From NCBI GenBank assembly GCA_963920705.1, contig OY987240.1, positions 5,978,766 through 6,042,765 of the forward strand: 64,000 nt of DNA, in the 5' to 3' direction. A model generated the notes under the pieces. That model made no database searches, had not been told where the DNA came from, and saw nothing but the letters and a program-made list of their open reading frames with translations. The position numbers and the translations under genes were made by a program. Below are positions 52,987 through 60,876 of the stretch, piece after piece (positions within the stretch are counted from its first letter, which is position 1; each line of letters starts with the position of its first letter). The stretch comes from Odiellus spinosus. Its lineage: Eukaryota; Arthropoda; Arachnida; Opiliones; Phalangiidae.

Positions 52987-53059
52987 GTATCTATGGTGTA
53001 GTGGTAATCACGTCCGCCTTACACGCGGAAGGACCCAGGTTCGAGCCCTGGTAGGTACA
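52987..53059 (+). tRNA. tRNA-Val(TAC)
   Basis: Consensus body; the upstream T-run before TATAAAA is altered (GCTTATATAAAA). Confidence 0.81.
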
Positions 53060-53286
53060 ATGTTAAACTTTCATTGAACTTCAGTATTTTATGTCATTTT
53101 TGCTTTTATAAAAGGTACAGTACTTTCTGATCTTAAGTAACTATCGTGTAGTGGTTATCACGTCCGCCTCACACGCGGAAGGACCCAGGTTCGAGCCCTG
53201 GTAGGTACAATGTTAAACTTTCATTGAACTTCAGTATTTTATGTCATTTATGCTTTTATAAAAGGTACAGTACTACCTGAACTTAA

Positions 53287-53359
53287 GTATCTATGGTATA
53301 GTGGTTATCACGTCCGCCTAACACGCGGAAGGACCCAGGTTCGAGCCCTGGTAGATACA
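53287..53359 (+). tRNA. tRNA-Val(AAC)
   Basis: GGTATAGTGG D arm, consensus anticodon and T arms; all stems pair. Confidence 0.82.
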
Positions 53360-53980
53360 ATGTTAAGATTTCTTTGGGTTTTTATGTCATTTTTGTTTTT
53401 ATAAAAGATATACAACAGAAGGGTAAGTATCTATGGTGTAGTGGTTATCACGTCCGCCTCACACGCGGAAGGACCCAGGTGCGAGCCCTGGTAGGTACAA
53501 TGTTAAACTTTCATTGAACTTCAGTATTTTATGTCATTTTTGCTTTTATAAAAGGTACAGTACTTTCTGATCTTAAGTATCTATGGTGTAGTGGTTATCA
53601 CGTCCGCCTCACACGCGGAAGGACCCAGGTTCGAGCTAAAAGATTTTTGTTTTTATAAAAGATATACAACAGAAAGGTAAGTGACTATGGTGTAGTGGTT
53701 ATCACGTCCGCCTCACACGCGGAAGGACCCAGGTTCGAGCCCTGGTAGGTACAATGTTGAACTTTCATTGAACTTTGGTATTTTATGTCATTTTTGCTTT
53801 TATAAAAGATATACAACAGATGAAGGATAAGTATCTATGGTGTAGTGGTAATCACGTCCGCCTTACACGCGGAAGGACGCAGGTTCGAGCCCTGGTAGGT
53901 ACAATGTTAAACTTTCATTGAACTTCAGTATTTTATGTCATTTTTGCTTTTATAAAAGGTACAGTACTTTCTGATCTTAA

Positions 53981-54053
53981 GTATCTATCGTGTAGTGGTT
54001 ATCACGTCCGCCTCACACGCGGAAGGACCCAGGTTCGAGCCCTGGTAGGTACA
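53981..54053 (+). tRNA. tRNA-Val(CAC)
   Basis: C9 variant (CTATCGTG); stems pair. Confidence 0.76.
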
Positions 54054-54216
54054 ATGTTAAACTTTCTTTGAACTTCAGTATTTTATGTCATTTATGCTTT
54101 TATAAAAGGTACAGTACTACCTAAACTTAAGTATCTATGGTATAGTGGTTATCACGTCTGCCTAACACGCGGAAGGACCCAGGTTGTATAAAAGATATAC
54201 AACACATGAAGGATAA

Positions 54217-54289
54217 GTATCTATGGTGTAGTGGTAATCACGTCCGCCTTACACGCGGAAGGACCCAGGTTCGAGCCCTGGTAGGTACA
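54217..54289 (+). tRNA. tRNA-Val(TAC)
   Basis: Consensus TAC body after a 5'-half unit. Confidence 0.82.
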
Positions 54290-54366
54290 ATTTTAAACTT
54301 TCATTGAACTTCAGTATTTTATGTCATTTATGCTTTTATAAAAGGTACAGTACTACCTGAACTTAA

Positions 54367-54439
54367 GTATCTATGGTATAGTGGTTATCACGTCCGCCTA
54401 ACACGCGGAAGGACCCAGGTTCGAGCCCTGGTAGATACA
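54367..54439 (+). tRNA. tRNA-Val(AAC)
   Basis: GGTATAGTGG D arm; all stems pair. Confidence 0.82.
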
Positions 54440-54910
54440 ATGTTAAGATTTCTTTGGTATTTTATGTCATTTTTGTTTTTATAAAAGATATACAACAGAA
54501 GGGTAAGTATCTATGGTGTAGTGGTTATCACGTCCGCCTCACACGCGGAAGGACCCAGGTGCGAGCCCTGGTAGGTACAATGTTAAACTTTCATTGAACT
54601 TCAGTATTTTATGTCATTTTTGCTTTTATAAAAGGTACAGTACTTTCTGATCTTAAGCATCTATGGTGTAGTGGTTATCACGTCCGCCTCACACGCGGAA
54701 GGACCCAGGTTCGAGCTAAAAGATTTTTGTTTTTATAAAAGATATACAACAGAAGGGTAAGTGACTATGGTGTAGTGGTTATCACGTCCGCCTCACACGT
54801 GGAAGGACCCAGGTTCGAGCCCTGGTAGGTACAATGTTGAACTTTCATTGAACTTTGGTATTTTATGTCATTTTTGCTTTTATAAAAGATATACTACAGA
54901 TGAAGGATAA

Positions 54911-54983
54911 GTATCTATGGTGTAGTGGTAATCACGTCCGCCTTACACGCGGAAGGACCCAGGTTCGAGCCCTGGTAGGTACA
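54911..54983 (+). tRNA. tRNA-Val(TAC)
   Basis: Consensus TAC copy; same place in the repeat as 56288, 57665, 59042. Confidence 0.82.
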
Positions 54984-55060
54984 ATGTTAAACTTTCATTG
55001 AACTTCAGTATTTTATGTCATTTTTGCTTTTATAAAAGGTACAGTACTTTCTGATCTTAA

Positions 55061-55133
55061 GTATCTATCGTGTAGTGGTTATCACGTCCGCCTCACACGC
55101 GGAAGGACCCAGGTTCGAGCCCTGGTAGGTACA
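55061..55133 (+). tRNA. tRNA-Val(CAC)
   Basis: C9 variant; stems pair. Confidence 0.76.
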
Positions 55134-55296
55134 ATGTTAAACTTTCATTGAACTTCAGTATTTTATGTCATTTATGCTTTTATAAAAGGTACAGTACTAC
55201 CTAAACTTAAGTATCTATGGTATAGTGGTTATCACGTCTGCCTAACACGCGGAAGGACCCAGGTTGTATAAAAGATATACAACACATGAAGGATAA

Positions 55297-55369
55297 GTAT
55301 CTATGGTGTAGTGGTAATCACGTCCGCCTTACACGCGGAAGGACCCAGGTTCGAGCCCTGGTAGGTACA
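55297..55369 (+). tRNA. tRNA-Val(TAC)
   Basis: Consensus TAC body after a 5'-half unit. Confidence 0.82.
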
Positions 55370-55593
55370 ATTTTAAACTTTCATTGAACTTCAGTATTTT
55401 ATGTCATTTTTGCTTTTATAAAAGGTACAGTACTTTCTGATATTAAGTATCTATGGTGTAGTGGTTATCACGTCCGCCTAACACGCGGAAGGACGCAGGT
55501 TCGAGCCCTGGTAGATATAATGTTAAGATTTCTTTGATCTTTGGTATTTTATGTCATTTTTGTTTTTATAAAAGATATACAACAGAAGGGTAA

Positions 55594-55666
55594 GTATCTA
55601 TTGTGTAGTGGTTATCACGTCCGCCTCACACGCGGAAGGACCCAGGTTCGAGCCCTGGTAGGTACA
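55594..55666 (+). tRNA. tRNA-Val(CAC)
   Basis: T9 variant; stems pair. Confidence 0.75.
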
Positions 55667-55743
55667 ATGTTAAACTTTCATTGAACTTCAGTATTTTATG
55701 TCATTTATGCTTTTATAAAAGGTACAGTACTACCTGAACTTAA

Positions 55744-55816
55744 GTATCTATGGTATAGTGGTTATCACGTCCGCCTAACACGCGGAAGGACCCAGGTTCG
55801 AGCCCTGGTAGATACA
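55744..55816 (+). tRNA. tRNA-Val(AAC)
   Basis: GGTATAGTGG D arm; all stems pair. Confidence 0.82.
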
Positions 55817-55883
55817 ATGTTAAGATTTCTTTGGTATTTTATGTCATTTTTGTTTTTATAAAAGATATACAACTGAAGGGTAA

Positions 55884-55956
55884 GTATCTATGGTGTAGTG
55901 GTTATCACGTCCGCCTCACACGCGGAAGGACCCAGGTTCGAGCCCTGGTAGGTACA
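55884..55956 (+). tRNA. tRNA-Val(CAC)
   Basis: Spacer type 3 copy; stems pair. Confidence 0.82.
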
Positions 55957-56287
55957 ATGTTAAACTTTCATTGAACTTCAGTATTTTATGTCATTTTTGC
56001 TTTTATAAAAGGTACAGTACTTTCTGATCTTAAGTATCTATGGTGTAGTGGTTATCACGTCCGCCTCACACGCGGAAGGACCCAGGTTCGAGCTAAAAGA
56101 TTTTTGTTTTTATAAAAGATATACAACAGAAGGGTAAGTAACTATGGTGTAGTGGTTATCACGTCCGCCTCACACGCGGAAGGACCCAGGTTCGAGCCCT
56201 GGTAGGTACAATGTTGAACTTTCATTGAACTTTGGTATTTTATGTCATTTTTGCTTTTATAAAAGATATACAACAGATGAAGGATAA

Positions 56288-56360
56288 GTATCTATGGTGT
56301 AGTGGTAATCACGTCCGCCTTACACGCGGAAGGACCCAGGTTCGAGCCCTGGTAGGTACA
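56288..56360 (+). tRNA. tRNA-Val(TAC)
   Basis: Consensus TAC; 1377 bp after 54911. Confidence 0.82.
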
Positions 56361-56673
56361 ATGTTAAACTTTCATTGAACTTCAGTATTTTATGTCATTT
56401 TTGCTTTTATAAAAGGTACAGTACTTTCTGATCTTAAGTATCTATCGTGTAGTGGTTATCACGTCCGCCTCACACGCGGAAGGACCCAGGTTCGAGCATT
56501 GGTAGGTACAATGTTAAACTTTCATTGAACTTCAGTATTTTATGTCATTTATGCTTTTATAAAAGGTACAGTACTACCTAAACTTAAGTATCTATGGTAT
56601 AGTGGTTATCACGTCTGCCTAACACGCGGAAGGACCCAGGTTGTATAAAAGATATACAACACATTAAGGATAA

Positions 56674-56746
56674 GTATCTATGGTGTAGTGGTAATCACGT
56701 CCGCCTTACACGCGGAAGGACCCAGGTTCGAGCCCTGGTAGGTACA
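56674..56746 (+). tRNA. tRNA-Val(TAC)
   Basis: 1377 bp after 55297; stems pair. Confidence 0.82.
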
Positions 56747-56970
56747 ATTTTAAACTTTCATTGAACTTCAGTATTTTATGTCATTTTTGCTTTTATAAAA
56801 GGTACAGTACTTTCTGATATTAAGTATCTATGGTGTAGTGGTTATCACGTCCGCCTAACACGCGGAAGGACGCAGGTTCGAGCCCTGGTAGATATAATGT
56901 TAAGATTTCTTTGATCTTTGGTATTTTATGTCATTTTTGTTTTTATAAAAGATATACAACAGAAGGGTAA

Positions 56971-57043
56971 GTATCTATTGTGTAGTGGTTATCACGTCCG
57001 CCTCACACGCGGAAGGACCCAGGTTCGAGCCCTGGTAGGTACA
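56971..57043 (+). tRNA. tRNA-Val(CAC)
   Basis: T9 variant; 1377 bp after 55594. Confidence 0.75.
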
Positions 57044-57120
57044 ATGTTAAACTTTCATTGAACTTCAGTATTTTATGTCATTTATGCTTTTATAAAAGGT
57101 ACAGTACTACCTGAACTTAA

Positions 57121-57193
57121 GTATCTATGGTATAGTGGTTATCACGTCCGCCTAACACGCGGAAGGACCCAGGTTCGAGCCCTGGTAGATACA
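57121..57193 (+). tRNA. tRNA-Val(AAC)
   Basis: 1377 bp after 55744; all stems pair. Confidence 0.82.
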
Positions 57194-57664
57194 ATGTTAA
57201 GATTTCTTTGGTATTTTATGTCATTTTTGTTTTTATAAAAGATATACAACAGAAGGGTAAGAATCTATGGTGTAGTGGTTATCACGTCCGCCTCACACGC
57301 GGAAGGACCCAGGTTCGAGCCCTGGTAGGTACAATGTTAAACTTTCATTGAACTTCAGTATTTTATGTCATTTTTGCTTTTATAAAAGGTACAGTACTTT
57401 CTGATCTTAAGTATCTATGGTGTAGTGGTTATCACGTCCGCCTCACACGCGGAAGGACCCAGGTTCGAGCTAAAAGATTTTTGTTTTTATAAAAGATATA
57501 CAACAGAAGGGTAAGTAACTATGGTGTAGTGGTTATCACGTCCGCCTCACACGCGGAAGGACCCAGGTTCGAGCCCTGGTAGGTACAATGTTGAACTTTC
57601 ATTGAACTTTGGTATTTTATGTCATTTTTGCTTTTATAAAAGATATACAACAGATGAAGGATAA

Positions 57665-57737
57665 GTATCTATGGTGTAGTGGTAATCACGTCCGCCTTAC
57701 ACGCGGAAGGACCCAGGTTCGAGCCCTGGTAGGTACA
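57665..57737 (+). tRNA. tRNA-Val(TAC)
   Basis: 1377 bp after 56288. Confidence 0.82.
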
Positions 57738-58050
57738 ATGTTAAACTTTCATTGAACTTCAGTATTTTATGTCATTTTTGCTTTTATAAAAGGTACAGTA
57801 CTTTCTGATCTTAAGTATCTATCGTGTAGTGGTTATCACGTCCGCCTCACACGCGGAAGGACCCAGGTTCGAGCATTGGTAGGTACAATGTTAAACTTTC
57901 ATTGAACTTCAGTATTTTATGTCATTTATGCTTTTATAAAAGGTACAGTACTACCTAAACTTAAGTATCTATGGTATAGTGGTTATCACGTCTGCCTAAC
58001 ACGCGGAAGGACCCAGGTTGTATAAAAGATATACAACACATGAAGGATAA

Positions 58051-58123
58051 GTATCTATGGTGTAGTGGTAATCACGTCCGCCTTACACGCGGAAGGACCC
58101 AGGTTCGAGCCCTGGTAGGTACA
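58051..58123 (+). tRNA. tRNA-Val(TAC)
   Basis: 1377 bp after 56674. Confidence 0.82.
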
Positions 58124-58347
58124 ATTTTAAACTTTCATTGAACTTCAGTATTTTATGTCATTTTTGCTTTTATAAAAGGTACAGTACTCTCTGATATTAA
58201 GTATCTATGGTGTAGTGGTTATCACGTCCGCCTAACACGCGGAAGGACGCAGGTTCGAGCCCTGGTAGATATAATGTTAAGATTTCTTTGATCTTTGGTA
58301 TTTTATGTCATTTTTGTTTTTATAAAAGATATACAACAGAAGGGTAA

Positions 58348-58420
58348 GTATCTATTGTGTAGTGGTTATCACGTCCGCCTCACACGCGGAAGGACCCAGG
58401 TTCGAGCCCTGGTAGGTACA
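58348..58420 (+). tRNA. tRNA-Val(CAC)
   Basis: T9 variant; 1377 bp after 56971. Confidence 0.75.
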
Positions 58421-58497
58421 ATGTTAAACTTTCATTGAACTTCAGTATTTTATGTCATTTATGCTTTTATAAAAGGTACAGTACTACCTGAACTTAA

Positions 58498-58570
58498 GTA
58501 TCTATGGTATAGTGGTTATCACGTCCGCCTAACACGCGGAAGGACCCAGGTTCGAGCCCTGGTAGATACA
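58498..58570 (+). tRNA. tRNA-Val(AAC)
   Basis: 1377 bp after 57121; all stems pair. Confidence 0.82.
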
Positions 58571-58637
58571 ATGTTAAGATTTCTTTGGTATTTTATGTCA
58601 TTTTTGTTTTTATAAAAGATATACAACAGAAGGGTAA

Positions 58638-58710
58638 GTATCTATGGTGTAGTGGTTATCACGTCCGCCTCACACGCGGAAGGACCCAGGTTCGAGCCCT
58701 GGTAGGTACA
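58638..58710 (+). tRNA. tRNA-Val(CAC)
   Basis: Consensus CAC; the equivalent at 57261 has an acceptor mismatch (GAATCTA). Confidence 0.82.
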
Positions 58711-59041
58711 ATGTTAAACTTTCATTGAACTTCAGTATTTTATGTCATTTTTGCTTTTATAAAAGGTACAGTACTTTCTGATCTTAAGTATCTATGGTGT
58801 AGTGGTTATCACGTCCGCCTCACACGCGGAAGGACCCAGGTTCGAGCTAAAAGATTTTTGTTTTTATAAAAGATATACAACAGAAGGGTAAGTAACTATG
58901 GTGTAGTGGTTATCACGTCCGCCTCACACGCGGAAGGACCCAGGTTCGAGCCCTGGTAGGTACAATGTTGAACTTTCATTGAACTTTGGTATTTTATGTC
59001 ATTTTTGCTTTTATAAAAGATATACAACAGATGAAGGATAA

Positions 59042-59114
59042 GTATCTATGGTGTAGTGGTAATCACGTCCGCCTTACACGCGGAAGGACCCAGGTTCGAG
59101 CCCTGGTAGGTACA
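59042..59114 (+). tRNA. tRNA-Val(TAC)
   Basis: 1377 bp after 57665. Confidence 0.82.
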
Positions 59115-59724
59115 ATGTTAAACTTTCATTGAACTTCAGTATTTTATGTCATTTTTGCTTTTATAAAAGGTACAGTACTTTCTGATCTTAAGTATCTATC
59201 GTGTAGTGGTTATCACGTCCGACTCACACGCGGAAGGACCCAGGTTCGAGCCTTGGTAGGTACAATGTTAAACTTTCATTGAACTTCAGTATTTTATGTC
59301 ATTTATGCTTTTATAAAAGGTACAGTACTACCTAAACTTAAGTATCTATGGTATAGTGGTTATCACGTCTGCCTAACACGCGGAAGGACCCAGGTTGTAT
59401 AAAAGATATACAACACATGAAGGATAAGTATCTATGGTGTAGTGGTAATCACGTCCGCCTTACTCGCGGAAGGACCCAGGTTCGAGCCCTGGTAGGTACA
59501 ATTTTAAACTTTCATTGAACTTCAGTATTTTATGTCATTTTTGCTTTTATAAAAGGTACAGAACTTTCTGATATTAAGTATCTATGGTGTAGTGGTTATC
59601 ACGTCCGCCTAACACGCGGAAGGACGCAGGTTCGAGCCCTGGTAGATATAATGTTAAGATTTCTTTGATCTTTGGTATTTTATGTCATTTTTGTTTTTAT
59701 AAAAGATATACAACAGAAGGGTAA

Positions 59725-59797
59725 GTATCTATTGTGTAGTGGTTATCACGTCCGCCTCACACGCGGAAGGACCCAGGTTCGAGCCCTGGTAGGTACA
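59725..59797 (+). tRNA. tRNA-Val(CAC)
   Basis: T9 variant; 1377 bp after 58348. Confidence 0.75.
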
Positions 59798-59874
59798 ATG
59801 TTAAACTTTCATTGAACTTCAGTATTTTATGTCATTTATGCTTTTATAAAAGGTACAGTACTACCTGAACTTAA

Positions 59875-59947
59875 GTATCTATGGTATAGTGGTTATCACG
59901 TCCGCCTAACACGCGGAAGGACCCAGGTTCGAGCCCTGGTAGATACA
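59875..59947 (+). tRNA. tRNA-Val(AAC)
   Basis: 1377 bp after 58498. Confidence 0.82.
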
Positions 59948-60014
59948 ATGTTAAGATTTCTTTGGTATTTTATGTCATTTTTGTTTTTATAAAAGATATA
60001 CAACAGAAGGGTAA

Positions 60015-60087
60015 GTATCTATGGTGTAGTGGTTATCACGTCCGCCTCACACGCGGAAGGACCCAGGTTCGAGCCCTGGTAGGTACA
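60015..60087 (+). tRNA. tRNA-Val(CAC)
   Basis: 1377 bp after 58638. Confidence 0.82.
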
Positions 60088-60418
60088 ATGTTAAACTTTC
60101 ATTGAACTTCAGTATTTTATGTCATTTTTGCTTTTATAAAAGGTACAGTACTTTCTGATCTTAAGTATCTATGGTGTAGTGGTTATCACGTCCGCCTCAC
60201 ACGCGGAAGGACCCAGGTTCGAGCTAAAAGATTTTTGTTTTTATAAAAGATATACAACAGAAGGGTAAGTAACTATGGTGTAGTGGTTATCACGTCCGCC
60301 TCACACGCGGAAGGACACAGGTTCGAGCCCTGGTAGGTACAATGTTGAACTTTCATTGAACTTTGGTATTTTATGTCATTTTTGCTTTTATAAAAGATAT
60401 ACAACAGATGAAGGATAA

Positions 60419-60491
60419 GTATCTATGGTGTAGTGGTAATCACGTCCGCCTTTCACGCGGAAGGACCCAGGTTCGAGCCCTGGTAGGTACA
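60419..60491 (+). tRNA. tRNA-Val body with anticodon TTC
   Basis: Loop CTTTCAC (Glu GAA type); stems pair. The three equivalents 1377, 2754 and 4131 bp upstream have TAC, so the change is recent. Confidence 0.62.
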
Positions 60492-60568
60492 ATGTTAAAC
60501 TTTCATTGAACTTCAGTATTTTATGTCATTTTTGCTTTTATAAAAGGTACAGTACTTTCTGATCTTAA

Positions 60569-60641
60569 GTATCTATCGTGTAGTGGTTATCACGTCCGCC
60601 TCACACGCGGAAGGACCCAGGTTCGAGCCTTGGTAGGTACA
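60569..60641 (+). tRNA. tRNA-Val(CAC)
   Basis: C9 variant; T stem CCAGG/CTTGG has a G52-T62 wobble. Last unit before the LINE. Confidence 0.72.
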
Positions 60642-60668
60642 ATGTTAAACTTTCATTGAACTTCAGTA

Positions 60669-60700
60669 TTATAATAATAATAATAATAATAATAATAATT
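60669..60700 (-). repeat. (ATT)n tail of the LINE
   Basis: About ten TAA/ATT triplets directly at the junction between the tRNA spacer and the LINE 3' UTR. Confidence 0.85.
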
Positions 60701-60876
60701 TTATTAGGTATCTTTGGAATGACAAAGTACATGGGTGGCAGAAGTCGATTACGACTTTTATGCCAGTGCATAAAGTTTAGAATTTATGATTAAATACGAT
60801 TTACATTAGGTGTTGTATTATAAAATAAAAAAAAAAAAAGAAAAGAACAGAGAAAAAGAGGACATAATTATTGATA
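60701..60876 (-). other. LINE 3' untranslated region
   Basis: Between the tail and the ORF2 stop. Contains a long A-run on the plus strand near 60827-60840. No gene. Confidence 0.6.

Larger units (their letters stand above)
54712..60219 (+). repeat. 1377-bp higher-order repeat, four tandem copies
   Basis: The junction CGAGCTAAAAGATTTTTG occurs at 54712, 56089, 57466, 58843 and 60220, exactly 1377 bp apart. An earlier one at 53632 is 1080 bp upstream, a copy lacking two units. Each repeat has ten units: CAC (GTAACTA), TAC, CAC (C9), 5'-half, TAC, AAC (GCAGG), CAC (T9), AAC, CAC, 3'-truncated CAC. Constant period with few substitutions implies very recent homogenisation. Confidence 0.92.
44634..60668 (+). 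repeat. tRNA-Val array, domain 5 (about 116 units)
   Basis: Continues from copy B to the LINE. Degenerate GATTTAC or GAATTTAC class: 45050, 46005, 48622, 50727, 52245. 5'-half units: 44664, 45200, 48772, 50045, 50877, 51713, 52395, 54131, 55211, 56588, 57965, 59342. GCG family: 45586, 46452. A9 family: 44750, 45286, 50963, 52481. 3'-half units near 45729, 46589 and 47609. T-arm-deleted: 47737. Units truncated after TTCGAGC and fused to AAAAGATTTTTG: 53577, 54657, 56034, 57411, 58788, 60165. CAC with acceptor GTAACTA or GTGACTA: 53681, 54761, 56138, 57515, 58892, 60269. AAC with T stem GCAGG: 55447, 56824, 58201, 59578. Unit 52631 is cut at GGTTATG and joined to the spacer. Confidence 0.92.

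Noticed and set aside
2739-60641. tRNA genes on the minus strand
   Set aside because: No reverse-complement tRNA core (GGTTCGAA-type B box reversed with CCAC D arm) was seen; every unit is on the plus strand.
2654-60668. CRISPR-like array of repeats and spacers
   Set aside because: The spacers are themselves repeated in a few types, the repeats fold as tRNAs, and the host is eukaryotic.
2654-60668. tRNA-derived SINE family instead of tandem genes
   Set aside because: Units are strictly head-to-tail on one strand with constant spacing, no poly-A or tail and no target duplications, so tandem duplication and not retrotransposition made the array.
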